Of a stretch of 54,300 nt of DNA, positions 8,025 to 16,579 are shown piece after piece; the stretch's first letter is position 1, and every line of letters starts with the position of its first letter. Origin of the DNA: a virus. The notes under the pieces are model-generated. The model searched no databases, was not told the DNA's origin, and saw nothing but the letters and a program-made list of their open reading frames with translations. The translations under genes and the position numbers were made by a program. The stretch spans positions 1 to 54,300 of IMG/VR virus record IMGVR_UViG_3300005290_000037. The stretch is one strand, 5' to 3'.

Positions 8025-9397
8025 AGATCCAGATCGGGCGGTTCACGCTCGACACGAAAGGCTCGGCATCGGCAGCGCTCGGTGACGGCATTACGCACAT
8101 TCCGGCCTCAACCGCCGGCTGGTGGCCGGTGATCCGTGAGAGTTTCGCGGGCGCGTGGCAGCGTGGTGTGACGGTCCCGGTGGAAGATGCCCTCGCCCAT
8201 CCGACCTATTGGGCCTGCGTCACGCTGATTGCTGGGTCCATCGCGAAAGTCCGTCCGATGCTGGTCGAAGAACAAGGCGGCATCGAAACAGAAGTCGAGC
8301 GGCAATCACCCTACTCGCCAGTCCTTGAACGGCCCAATCACTACCAGAACCGCATCCAATTCTTCACCTACTGGATGCTCTCGAAGTTGATGCGCGGCAA
8401 TGCGTATGCGTTGAAGGCGCGCGACAGCCGTGGCATCGTCACCGATTTGTATCTACTTGATCCGTTGCGCGTGCGTCCACTGGTCGCGCCGAGTGGAGCG
8501 GTGTACTACGCCTGTCAGCAGGACATTCTGAACGACATTACCGAGGCGTCGATTGTGATTCCGGCGCGCGAAATCATTCACGACATTGGTTTCGCGCCGT
8601 ATCACCCACTGTGTGGCTTTTCGCCGGTCTATGCCTGCGGCTATCCCGCGATTCAAGCCCTGACGATCAACCGCAACGCCTCGAAGTTGTTTAGCAACGG
8701 CTTCCAATTAGGCGGGATTCTGAGCGCGCCTGGTCAAATCAGCGCGGATACCGCCAACCGTCTCGAAAAGTACTGGATGGAGAACTACAGCGGCGCGGAT
8801 AACGCCGGCAAGATTGCGGTCGTCGGCGATGGGATGAAATTCGATCAGCCCACGATGATGTCCGCCGTGGATGCGCAAGTCATCGATCAGTTGAAATGGA
8901 ACGACGAGAAGATTTGTGCGGTGCACCTGATCCCCGGCTACATGGTCGGGGTCGGCCCGTTACCGTCCTATAACAACGTCGACGCCCTCTGGAACCAGTA
9001 CTACGGGTTGTGTCTGCAGTACTACTTCGAATCGCTCGAGCTCTGTCTCACGGAAGGTCTGGAGCTCAAGGACGTCGGCTATGAGGTGGAGTTCGACATC
9101 GCCGAACTCGATCGCATGGATTCCGTACAGCGGATGGAAGTGGCGACCAAGGGCGTCATCGGTGGGGTGTTCAAACCGAATGAGGCGCGCGCCAGATTTA
9201 ATCTCCCGAAAGTCGATGGCGGCGATGCGGTCTACCTCCAGAAGCAGAACTGGCCACTCGAGAAATTGGGCAGCGACAACGTGAAGCCAGGCCAGACGGC
9301 ACCAGCCCCCCAGCAGCCTGCCGTCATGCCTGAGCCTGCGAAGTCGATCGATCAGGACGAACTGCTGTCACTCGTCATGAAACGGTTAGCCGCATGA
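8021..9397 (+). CDS. Portal protein (HK97 family)
   Basis: 458 aa, typical for an HK97-type portal. Such a protein forms the dodecameric ring through which DNA enters and leaves the head. Supporting signatures are AHPTYWACVTLIAGSIAKV near residue 65, a helical stem region around 230-290 (NRNASKLFSNGFQLGGIL), and the late segment with IPGYMVGVGPLPSYNNVDALWNQYY followed by the conserved MDSVQRMEVATKGVIGGVFKPNEAR. A Pro/Ala/Gln-rich linker (about 425-440) precedes the C-terminal helix. It overlaps the next gene by ATGA. Confidence 0.93.
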   Translation: MKIQIGRFTLDTKGSASAALGDGITHIPASTAGWWPVIRESFAGAWQRGVTVPVEDALAHPTYWACVTLIAGSIAKVRPMLVEEQGGIETEVERQSPYSPVLERPNHYQNRIQFFTYWMLSKLMRGNAYALKARDSRGIVTDLYLLDPLRVRPLVAPSGAVYYACQQDILNDITEASIVIPAREIIHDIGFAPYHPLCGFSPVYACGYPAIQALTINRNASKLFSNGFQLGGILSAPGQISADTANRLEKYWMENYSGADNAGKIAVVGDGMKFDQPTMMSAVDAQVIDQLKWNDEKICAVHLIPGYMVGVGPLPSYNNVDALWNQYYGLCLQYYFESLELCLTEGLELKDVGYEVEFDIAELDRMDSVQRMEVATKGVIGGVFKPNEARARFNLPKVDGGDAVYLQKQNWPLEKLGSDNVKPGQTAPAPQQPAVMPEPAKSIDQDELLSLVMKRLAA

Positions 9398-10449
9398 CCG
9401 ACACCGAAAAGATCGCCGATGTTGTCGTCGCGGCGGTGCGAGTCTCGACGAAGGTCATGGCAGATGACATGGCGGCGATGCAGGCCCGCATGGCCACGAT
9501 GGAAGCCATGCACTCGGCGATGGTGGCGCAGATGGCCACAATGAGTGATCGCATGGAGTCTTGCGAAGCAGACATGACGGCCTGTAAGGGCCGGATGGCC
9601 CAGATGCAAGACGAGATGGCGGCGATGCAAGGCGTGGGCAAGAGCCTTGCGGTGCTGGATGGACGGGTGCAGGAACTGTCAACGCGCAGTGCGATCCCTG
9701 GGCCGCCTGGCGAGCGTGGACCTACGGGTGATGCCGGCCCTCAAGGCGAACACGGACAGTCCGTGGACATTGGTGACGTGCGACAGATGGTTCAGGACGC
9801 GGTAGCGGACGTGCCACTACCGAAAGACGGGCAAGACGGCACCAGCGTGACCGCCGCAGACGTCGCGCCATTGATAGCTGCAGAAGTTGAGAAAGCCGTC
9901 TCGGCCTTGCCTGCACCGAAGGACGGCATCGGCCTGCTCAGCGCCCTGATAGATCGTGAAGGTGAGCTAGTAGTTACGCTCTCCGATGGCACCACGAAAC
10001 AATTAGGGCCAGTCGTCGGCCGAGACGTCGACATGCGCGAGGTCGAGCGGTTGATTACTGAAAAGGTGGCGCTTATTCCCGTCAAGGAAGGCGCACCAGG
10101 GAAGAACGGCATGGACGGCACCCTAGAAGGTGCCAGCATCAAACAGATCGACGAACGCACCTTCAGGTTCCTGCGTGCGGATGGCTCAGTGCTGGGCGAG
10201 ATGAAATCGTCGGCAATGGTCTACCGCGGCGTCTTCAGGTCTGGAGATGTCTACGAAAAAGGCGACGCCGTGACGCGCAACGGCTCGTTGTGGATCGCTC
10301 GCGATGATACCCAGGCGACTCCCGGCGATGGCGTGACCTCGTGGCAACTGGCGGCGAAGGCTGGCCGTGATGGGAAAGGGCTCCCAGGCGAACGCGGCCC
10401 ACAGGGCGCTAAAGGCGAGAAGGGCGATCCGGGGAGGAACTTCTCATGA
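9394..10449 (+). CDS. Collagen-like coiled-coil virion fibre protein
   Basis: 351 aa. Residues 1-90 are a Met-rich heptad coiled coil with repeated MAAMQARMATM-type units. Gly-X-Y triplets follow (IPGPPGERGPTGDAGPQGEHG), with a second set at the C-terminus (GLPGERGPQGAKGEKGDPG). Between them, residues near 280-330 (YRGVFRSGDVYEKGDAVTRNGSLW) resemble the carbohydrate-binding modules often found in phage fibres. It should trimerise as a thin fibre, probably on the head since it follows the portal. The block of glycan genes begins immediately after it, making it a candidate glycosylation target (inference). Confidence 0.75.
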   Translation: MTDTEKIADVVVAAVRVSTKVMADDMAAMQARMATMEAMHSAMVAQMATMSDRMESCEADMTACKGRMAQMQDEMAAMQGVGKSLAVLDGRVQELSTRSAIPGPPGERGPTGDAGPQGEHGQSVDIGDVRQMVQDAVADVPLPKDGQDGTSVTAADVAPLIAAEVEKAVSALPAPKDGIGLLSALIDREGELVVTLSDGTTKQLGPVVGRDVDMREVERLITEKVALIPVKEGAPGKNGMDGTLEGASIKQIDERTFRFLRADGSVLGEMKSSAMVYRGVFRSGDVYEKGDAVTRNGSLWIARDDTQATPGDGVTSWQLAAKAGRDGKGLPGERGPQGAKGEKGDPGRNFS

Positions 10450-11192
10450 GCCTCACCGGTCTGGCCATGTGGGAGCGGTGGCAAGACACCGTGCGCGCGG
10501 CGCTGCCGTTGTATGCGCAAAGTCCGTTCTACGTGAATCAGACGACTGTGACGGAGGACGAAGTCGATCGCGCGGTGACGGCATTGGATGCGCGTTGGGA
10601 CGTCTCGGGCATGACGCGGGATGTTGTGCACGGCGCGCGTGTGTTTGAGACCAGCCGCGGTCCCGTGACGCGTCAGTGGGTCGATGGGAATGTGGAAATC
10701 GGCTTTTTGTTTCAAGCGTTGCCCTATATGGCTGCGCACGACGTGCTGGACATCGGCGCTGGCTATGGGCGATTAGCGGTGATGTTGTCGCCATTGGTGC
10801 GGTCATATACCTGCGTCGATCCAGTCTCGGTGTCCGTGGACGTCTGCCGCGACTACACCGCACGGTATGCGCCGTCGGTGCGCGTGCTGAGTGTCGATGA
10901 ATTCCTGGCCGATCTTCCGACGCTGCGTCCCACGCTGGCGATCAATATCCACAGTTGGAACGAATGCGATCGGGCACAAATTACCGGCTGGCTGGACGTC
11001 CTTGATGTCTTAGCGGTGCCCTACCTGTTCACGGTGACGCACGACGCAGACCCGCAGGTGTTTACTGCGTGGGAAACGGACCAACCGAATTTCAGGCCAC
11101 TGATCGAAGCCCGCTACGACGTCATCGCTGAAGCAGCGCTAGGGTTTGGCGCATTGCCCCATGTGCTCTGGCGCCGAAAGGGGAACGCATGA
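10446..11192 (+). CDS. SAM-dependent methyltransferase
   Basis: 248 aa. Motif I is VLDIGAGYGRLAV, followed by the acidic TCVDPVSVSVDV strand, so this is a class I SAM-binding fold. The N-terminal 90 residues are helical and the C-terminus is alpha/beta. Similar proteins in glycan loci are called putative sugar O-methyltransferases. It opens the second glycan block and is coupled by ATGA on both sides. The substrate is inferred from the four sugar-enzyme genes that follow. Confidence 0.75.
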   Translation: MSLTGLAMWERWQDTVRAALPLYAQSPFYVNQTTVTEDEVDRAVTALDARWDVSGMTRDVVHGARVFETSRGPVTRQWVDGNVEIGFLFQALPYMAAHDVLDIGAGYGRLAVMLSPLVRSYTCVDPVSVSVDVCRDYTARYAPSVRVLSVDEFLADLPTLRPTLAINIHSWNECDRAQITGWLDVLDVLAVPYLFTVTHDADPQVFTAWETDQPNFRPLIEARYDVIAEAALGFGALPHVLWRRKGNA

Positions 11193-11809
11193 TCCCCGAC
11201 GTGCCGCCGCGCTGGCCTGGCGAGACGTTCGTGTGTATCGGCGGCGGGCCGAGTCTGACGACAGCCGATGTCGACGCGGTCCATGGTTGGGCGCGCGTCA
11301 TTGCGATCAACGATGCGTATCTCTTGGCGCCGTGGGCCGATGTGCTCTACGCCTGCGATGCGAAATGGTGGACTTGGCATCACGGCGTGCCGAGTTTCGG
11401 CGGGCCGAAGTATTCGATCGAGTCGTCTGATCCGGTGACATTCACCGAGGTGCAGGTGTTGAAGAACACCGGCATCACGGGCCTTGAGCTCGATCCGACC
11501 GGACTGCGGACGGGGATCAACAGCGGCTATCAGGCGATCAATCTGGCGGTGCATCTGGGCGCAGAGCGCATCCTGTTGCTCGGCTACGACATGAGCTGTG
11601 ATGGGACGCGCTCGCATTGGTTCGGCGAGCATCCGGACGCGCAGCCGTCACCGTATCCACAAATGCGCGAAGCCTTTGAATCGCTGGTAGAAGCGCTGCA
11701 GGCCATCGGCGTGACGGTGATCAACTGTTCTCGACGGACGGCCTTGACGACATTTCCCTGCGTCCCGCTCGAGCAGGAACTCGCGCGCCTGCGGGAGCGT
11801 GCGGCGTGA
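11189..11809 (+). CDS. DUF115/MptE-like protein (Maf-related sugar enzyme)
   Basis: 206 aa. The N-terminal FVCIGGGPSLTTADVDAV loop, then VIAINDAYLLAPWADVLYACD, and later GINSGYQAINLAVHLGAERILLLGYDM match the DUF115/MptE-like fold. That fold is shared by 6-hydroxymethylpterin pyrophosphokinase-like enzymes and Maf-type motility-associated glycosyltransferases. In phage glycan blocks the Maf-like role, transfer of a nine-carbon acidic sugar, is the more plausible one, but the sequence alone does not decide. Confidence 0.65.
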   Translation: MIPDVPPRWPGETFVCIGGGPSLTTADVDAVHGWARVIAINDAYLLAPWADVLYACDAKWWTWHHGVPSFGGPKYSIESSDPVTFTEVQVLKNTGITGLELDPTGLRTGINSGYQAINLAVHLGAERILLLGYDMSCDGTRSHWFGEHPDAQPSPYPQMREAFESLVEALQAIGVTVINCSRRTALTTFPCVPLEQELARLRERAA

Positions 11810-12540
11810 TCAAAGTCTTTGCCTGCTTCTACAACGAAGCGGCGTTGATCCCGTTCTTTCTGAGTCACTACCACTACGTGGATGCGATCCACGCGTTTGT
11901 CAGTCCGTCCACGGACGCCACACGGGAACTGCTCGCCGCCGATCCGCGCGTGTGTATTGACGATCGCGAGATGCCGGATGGCATCGATGACGATATGAAA
12001 GTGCTGTGGCTGAATGAGGCGATCGCTCGGCCGGACCACGAACACGCCTGGCATTTTGTCGTGGATGCCGACGAGTTCATCTGGCCGCCGCACGATCCCA
12101 CTGGAGAAACGGCGCGCTCGTATCTCTACACCGTTCCGAAATCTGAAGTCGCCCTCTACGCCATGATGCAGTTCGTCTATCGGTCCGAGACGGACACTGA
12201 TCTGGATGTGAACTCTACGCCCGTGGCCTTGCAACGTCGGCATGGGGTGCCGTTCGGGCGAAAGCCGCTGATTACGCGGGCGAATTGTGGCTTGCAGTAC
12301 GTGCCTGGGAATCACAACTTTACCGATCGCCATCCCTGCGCAAAGACGCACGAATTCCACGGTGCCCACTGGCAGAACGCCGATCCGTCCTTTGCCGTCA
12401 CGCGACGCGTGCGCGATAGAGCTGAACGTATTAGCGGCGTGAATCGGATCATGCATCACGGGACCCACCACTGGGGTGCGACGACCGCCACGGTTGAGGC
12501 GGAACTTGCGAGCCATCGCCATGATCCCGTTGTCCTCTAA
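11806..12540 (+). CDS. Glycosyltransferase (GT2/GT92-like)
   Basis: 244 aa, GTG start in a GTGA overlap. The opening VFACFYNEAALIPFFLSHY is the usual first strand and helix of the Glyco_tranf_2_4/GT92-like group. FVVDADEFIWPP supplies the DxD metal-binding motif. His-rich segments (KTHEFHGAHW, MHHGTHHWG) follow. It is the third gene of the second glycan block. Donor and acceptor are unknown. Confidence 0.75.
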   Translation: MIKVFACFYNEAALIPFFLSHYHYVDAIHAFVSPSTDATRELLAADPRVCIDDREMPDGIDDDMKVLWLNEAIARPDHEHAWHFVVDADEFIWPPHDPTGETARSYLYTVPKSEVALYAMMQFVYRSETDTDLDVNSTPVALQRRHGVPFGRKPLITRANCGLQYVPGNHNFTDRHPCAKTHEFHGAHWQNADPSFAVTRRVRDRAERISGVNRIMHHGTHHWGATTATVEAELASHRHDPVVL

Positions 12541-13438
12541 GCCGCGCGTCTTCGGCGTCGATTATCAGTTCCTGTCGTGTGGCAACGTGTTCACGCGCGG
12601 GCTTGTCCATGCGGCGGCGGATCTCGGCCTCGACTATCAGCATGGGCTGTGGGACGAACCGCACCTGACCGCTCGGATTCAGCAATTCGCGCCGGACCTG
12701 GTGTTCGTGGTGCACGGGCGCCGGTTCTCTGGCCTCTGGCGGCAGATCGCACGCTCGGCGGTGTGGCTCCTTGACGAACCGTACGAAGTGGATGATACGG
12801 CGACCTGGGCGGGGAAGTTCGACCACGTCTTTCTCAATGATCCGGCCACGCTGCATCGCCATCAGAACGCCACGTACCTGCCGGTCTGTTACGACCCGCA
12901 TCTGTATACGAACAACGGTGGCCCGCGCCCACATGCGGTGGGGTTTATCGGGGGAGGGAACGGCACGCGTGATCGCTACCTTGCCGGGTTAGCGCGTGCC
13001 GGACTCCTCACCTACGTGGTGGGGGGCGCGTGGAGCGATCCTGACGTCAATCGGCGGTGTCTCGCTGGCAACATCCAGCCGACGCAGACGGCCGCGCTGT
13101 ATCAGCAGACCCAGATCATCCTGAACGTCTTCCGCGAAGTGCATCACTTCAACCGGGAGCAGATCCCGGCGACGTCGCTGAATCCGCGGGTCTATGAAGC
13201 GCTGGCCTGCGGGGCGCTTGTGGTGAGTGAGTGGCGGCCTGAAGTCGATCAGATCGTGCCGGAGCTCCCGACGTTCACGACCGAAGCCGAGTGCATCGAT
13301 CTGATTGCGTACCTGCTCGCGCATCCAGTCGATGCGGAAGACATTCGGCAGCGGTGCGCCGAGCGGCTGAAGGACCACACCTACGCGAATCGGTTACAGA
13401 CCGTGCTGGCCACGGTGGGATCGGCGGTGGCCGCATGA
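12521..13438 (+). CDS. GT-B glycosyltransferase, CgeB-like
   Basis: 305 aa from ATG 12521 (MIPLSSKPRVFGVD). An earlier in-frame start at 12476 adds a basic stretch lying within the previous gene and is less likely. The second half has YFGGxGN-like VGFIGGGNGTRDRY, then LNVFREVHHFN and LNPRVYEALACGALVVSEWRPEVDQI. This is the C-terminal nucleotide-sugar half of GT-B enzymes in the Glyco_trans_1_2 (CgeB) group. It overlaps the next gene by ATGA. Confidence 0.8.
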   Translation: MIPLSSKPRVFGVDYQFLSCGNVFTRGLVHAAADLGLDYQHGLWDEPHLTARIQQFAPDLVFVVHGRRFSGLWRQIARSAVWLLDEPYEVDDTATWAGKFDHVFLNDPATLHRHQNATYLPVCYDPHLYTNNGGPRPHAVGFIGGGNGTRDRYLAGLARAGLLTYVVGGAWSDPDVNRRCLAGNIQPTQTAALYQQTQIILNVFREVHHFNREQIPATSLNPRVYEALACGALVVSEWRPEVDQIVPELPTFTTEAECIDLIAYLLAHPVDAEDIRQRCAERLKDHTYANRLQTVLATVGSAVAA

Positions 13439-14055
13439 CGCCGCGCGTCTCGATCGTGACGACGGTGTACGACCGGCTGGCCTGTTTGCAGCGGTGCCTG
13501 CGCTCCACACAGAAGCTGCACTATCGCGACTTTGAACAAATCGTGGTGTCGGATGCCCCGCGCGAGACGATGGTCACCGAGATCGCGGCGACCTGTGCGC
13601 AGTTTGGCGCCCAATATATCAACCTGCCGGCCCGTACCAACGATTGGGGCATTTCCCCGGCGATGGCGGGCCTCCGCGCCAGCCGTGGTGAGTTCGTCTG
13701 CTTCCTGAGTGATGACAACGCCTATCTGCCGGAGCACTTCGGACCACTGATCGCCGCGTTCGACGCCGATCCTGCGCTCGGATTCGTGTATTCCAGCTGT
13801 CTCTATGCCGGCCGGAAAGAACTGCGCTATTGCCCACCGGTCGGCGCGGGGATTGATCTTGGCCAGCCGCTGTTTCGGCGCGCGGTGCTCAACGAACTCT
13901 TTCCCGATGAATTGCCCTGTAAAGGCGTCTTTTCGTGGGACTGGGAATTAATCTGGCGGCTGATGGCGGCCAACGTAAAGTGGCAGCACGTTGACCAAAC
14001 TACGTTTGTCTTTCGGCTGGAAGCCTATCCCCAGTTGATGGCGGCGCTCGCATGA
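13435..14055 (+). CDS. Glycosyltransferase family 2
   Basis: 206 aa from ATG 13435, which shares ATGA with the CgeB-like gene. The longer frame from 13291 is rejected because it only reads the previous gene out of frame. Motifs: VSIVTTVYDRLACLQRCLRS (first GT2 strand), FVCFLSDDNAYLPEHF (acidic metal site) and FSWDWELIWRLMAANV late in the protein, like the GT2 ED/W region. It is the last enzyme of the second glycan block and is coupled to a 26-aa membrane peptide. Confidence 0.85.
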   Translation: MTPRVSIVTTVYDRLACLQRCLRSTQKLHYRDFEQIVVSDAPRETMVTEIAATCAQFGAQYINLPARTNDWGISPAMAGLRASRGEFVCFLSDDNAYLPEHFGPLIAAFDADPALGFVYSSCLYAGRKELRYCPPVGAGIDLGQPLFRRAVLNELFPDELPCKGVFSWDWELIWRLMAANVKWQHVDQTTFVFRLEAYPQLMAALA

Positions 14056-14132
14056 GACTGCTCATGGAGGTCATCATCTCGGCGCTCATTCTGTGGCAGG
14101 CGTATCTGTGGATGACGATGGTGATCGCATGA
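14052..14132 (+). CDS. 26-residue membrane peptide
   Basis: 26 codons (MRLLMEVIISALILWQAYLW...) forming one membrane-spanning helix. ATGA overlaps tie it to the glycosyltransferase upstream and the connector gene downstream. If translated it is among the shortest genes here. The double coupling and the absence of any gap argue for it, but its size makes chance possible. Confidence 0.45.
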   Translation: MRLLMEVIISALILWQAYLWMTMVIA

Positions 14133-14821
14133 GCGAACTCCAGATCACCGATTCGCTCATCAGCACGCTGCCGACGCCGGCGATCACGGTGGCGTATGCG
14201 AAAGACCACATTCGCGCGCTTGGGAATACCGACGACAACCTGATCGCGGTCTGGATCAACGCCGCGGCCTCCTATTTCGAGGAACAAACCGGCCGGCAAC
14301 TCATCACCGCCACGCGCGAAGCCTGGCTGGATGCTTTCCCGTGGGTCGGTGGCGCGGGCGCCATCAGCCGGATTGAACTGCCGCATCCGCCCCTGCAGTC
14401 CGTGGTCAGTGTCCAGTATCTGGACGCGGACGGGACGCTGCAATCGTTTACGGGCGGGTCGCCGGCGACCGCGTTATTTACAACCTCAGCACCGGCTGGT
14501 CCCTACGCGCGTCGGGGCTGGGTCGAACCGCTCTTCGGCCAGACGTGGCCGACGCCCTACGCGCAAACCGGTGCCATTCGGATTCGCTACACCTGCGGGT
14601 ACGGCGATACGCCCGATGACATTCCCGAACTGGTGCGAGGCATTCTCTGCTTTCTCGTCGGGCACTTCGATACCAACCGCTCAGCGGTACAGAACTCACA
14701 ACGGGGCGAGTCGGTGATGGCGTTGCCGTATGGCGTGCAGGAAATGATGAATGGCTTCAAGTATTCGGCGCTGCCATCGCAAGTGCTGCGCACGGTCTCC
14801 ACGGTGACGACATGGCCGTAA
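14129..14821 (+). CDS. Head-tail connector (HK97 gp6-like adaptor)
   Basis: 230 aa from ATG 14129. The helical N-terminus (TVAYAKDHIRALGNTDDNLIAVWINAAASYFEEQTGRQLI) is the signature of the phage gp6-like connector, which forms a ring under the portal. It is followed by a beta-rich insertion and the IRIRYTCGYGDTPDDIPELVRGILCFLVGHF helix that closes the fold. It is the first gene after the glycan block and returns to standard head-tail order. Confidence 0.88.
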   Translation: MSELQITDSLISTLPTPAITVAYAKDHIRALGNTDDNLIAVWINAAASYFEEQTGRQLITATREAWLDAFPWVGGAGAISRIELPHPPLQSVVSVQYLDADGTLQSFTGGSPATALFTTSAPAGPYARRGWVEPLFGQTWPTPYAQTGAIRIRYTCGYGDTPDDIPELVRGILCFLVGHFDTNRSAVQNSQRGESVMALPYGVQEMMNGFKYSALPSQVLRTVSTVTTWP

Positions 14822-15174
14822 CCGTCACGATCGGCGACTTGCGGCAAGTGGGCACGCTCTCCAACCCAGGGACACCCGTGGCGGACGGAGATGGCGGCTT
14901 CACCCAAACGTATACCGCCTTGGATCCTGAGGAATGGCGGTTCGCGATCGAGCGCGCCAGCGTGCGCGCGGCAGAACGGCATTTCGCGGGCGCCGTGATC
15001 GCGCATGGCACCTACATCATGCGGGGGCGGTTTCATCCGGACATTACCACGCAGACACGGATCGTCTGGACGGATCGCTCAGGGGCGGAACACACCGGCA
15101 ATGTGCTGGACGTCGACGATACCGAAGGCGCCGGCGTCGAAACGGTGGCGTTGGTTTCAGAGGTGGTGGACTGA
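14812..15174 (+). CDS. Head closure protein (phage H-T joining type)
   Basis: 120 aa, overlapping the adaptor gene. The beta-barrel pattern (IGDLRQVGTLSNPGTPVADGDGGFTQTYTAL ... WRFAIERASVRAAERH ... GTYIMRGRFHPDITTQTRIVW) matches the small head-tail joining proteins (SPP1 gp16 / HK97 gp7-like) that plug the connector after packaging. Order and size agree. Confidence 0.85.
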   Translation: MAVTVTIGDLRQVGTLSNPGTPVADGDGGFTQTYTALDPEEWRFAIERASVRAAERHFAGAVIAHGTYIMRGRFHPDITTQTRIVWTDRSGAEHTGNVLDVDDTEGAGVETVALVSEVVD

Positions 15175-15591
15175 ATGTCCGTGACGCTGCACTGGGACGG
15201 ATTGGACGAGTTCAAGGCCGATCTCGAGCAACTGCCCGAAGGGCTCACGACGGAGTCGGATCCGATCGTGGCGCGTGCGGCCACTAGTGCGGCGGCGGAC
15301 ATTCGTGCTGGGTATCCGAAGCGCACCGGCAATCTGAAAAAGAACGTCTTCGTCTCGCGGCTGGACAAAGGCAAGGACTTCGCGGGCTACATCGTGAAGA
15401 ACCCGGCGCCCCATGCGTTCATTTTCGAGAACGGCACGCAAGCGCGCCATACGGCAATCGGCGCGAACCGGGGCTCGATGCCGCCTGGCCATGTGTTCGT
15501 GCCAGCCGTGATCAGACGCCGCCGCGCGATGTATGTGCAACTGAAGGCGCTGCTGGTGACGTACGGACTTGTGGTGAGCGGTGACGCATGA
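15175..15591 (+). CDS. Neck/tail-completion protein (HK97 gp10-like)
   Basis: 138 aa. Opens with a short WDGLDEFKADLEQLPEGL strand-helix, then the conserved YPKRTGNLKKNVFVSRL motif of HK97 gp10-type proteins, and ends with a helix after HVFVPAVIRRRRAMYVQL. These proteins act at the head-tail junction. It lies one codon after the closure gene and overlaps the next by ATGA. Confidence 0.85.
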   Translation: MSVTLHWDGLDEFKADLEQLPEGLTTESDPIVARAATSAAADIRAGYPKRTGNLKKNVFVSRLDKGKDFAGYIVKNPAPHAFIFENGTQARHTAIGANRGSMPPGHVFVPAVIRRRRAMYVQLKALLVTYGLVVSGDA

Positions 15592-16043
15592 GTCACGATT
15601 CGGCCTCGATCGACAACGCCCTGGTGGCCAAGTTGGGCGCTGACGCCACGTTACTGTCGTACTGCCCCAATGGCGTCTACATGGATGAAGCACCGCAGGG
15701 CATGACGCGGTTTGTGATTGTGAGTCTGATCGATGAATCGGATGAACCGGTCTTCGGTGCCCGCGCCTACGAAGATGCGCTGTATCTCGTGGAAGCGCGA
15801 CTGCTGTCGACCACGGCCAATGCCAATGCGAACTGCAAAGCCGCGGCGGCGCGGATCGATCTGCTGCTAGATGATCAGCCGCTCACGATCGGCTCACCGC
15901 CTGCGCCAGTCGCGGGCTATACCCACATGCTCATGGCTCGCGAGTCTCGGATTCGTCTGACGGAGATCGACGAGATCGATCCGTCGATTCGGTGGTTTCG
16001 GCGAGGTGGCAATTATCGCGTGGTAATGGACGTCAATCCCTAG
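15588..16043 (+). CDS. Tail terminator protein (DUF3168-like)
   Basis: 151 aa. N-terminal helix (SIDNALVAKLGADATLLSYCP), then GVYMDEAPQGMTRFVIVSLIDESDEP and a YLVEARLLSTT strand, the layout of tail terminators (lambda gpU / HK97-like). These cap the tail tube and define its length together with the tape measure. Position just before the major tail protein supports the call. Confidence 0.8.
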   Translation: MSHDSASIDNALVAKLGADATLLSYCPNGVYMDEAPQGMTRFVIVSLIDESDEPVFGARAYEDALYLVEARLLSTTANANANCKAAAARIDLLLDDQPLTIGSPPAPVAGYTHMLMARESRIRLTEIDEIDPSIRWFRRGGNYRVVMDVNP

Positions 16044-16073
16044 GGTGATCGTGGGACATAAAGGAGACTGCAG

Positions 16074-16481
16074 ATGGCTCGTTTACATGGCAAGACCGGA
16101 CAGATTCTCATGGACACCACACCGGCCAGTCCGGTGACGCCGGTCGCGTTGGCCGATACCAACGCCTTCACCCTGGACATGTCCACCGACAAAGTCGATG
16201 TCACCTGTTTTCAGGACACCAACAAGCAGAAGGTGGTCGGCCTGCCGGACTTCAGCGGCACGCTGAGTGGGTTCTGGAACAAGACCACAAGCCCGACGTT
16301 TTTCGCTGTGGTCCTCGCGCAGGCGACGTGCTGGTTGCGGCTGTTGCCGAGCAGCAATGAGCCCACGTACATGTTTGAAGGGCTGGCCTACGTGGACGGC
16401 TCGATCAACTGCAGCGCGACCGGTGCCGTCTCCTTCAGCGGCAAGTTCGACGCTGCAGGTAACTGGGTCATGAGACCGTGA
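16074..16481 (+). CDS. Major tail tube protein
   Basis: 135 aa with a strong Shine-Dalgarno (AAGGAGA) before the ATG, as expected for an abundant structural protein. Beta-rich sequence including LDMSTDKVDVTCFQDTNKQKVVGLPDFSGTLSGFW, the usual tube-protein pattern in which a Cys/Phe turn precedes the G-L-x-D-x-S-G-T-L-S-G motif. It forms the hexameric rings of the tail tube. Confidence 0.85.
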   Translation: MARLHGKTGQILMDTTPASPVTPVALADTNAFTLDMSTDKVDVTCFQDTNKQKVVGLPDFSGTLSGFWNKTTSPTFFAVVLAQATCWLRLLPSSNEPTYMFEGLAYVDGSINCSATGAVSFSGKFDAAGNWVMRP

Positions 16482-16579
16482 TCGGAAGTTGAACAGGGCA
16501 TCCATAACATCCGGCAAGCCACGGCGCGATAGTCAGTTATTGTCGCTCGTGTCTTGCGGATGGAAATTGAACACTAGAC

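Noticed and set aside
11584-12522. 312-codon minus-strand frame
   Set aside because: Lies opposite three well-supported coupled genes (glycan block) and has Arg/His-rich composition typical of antisense reading.
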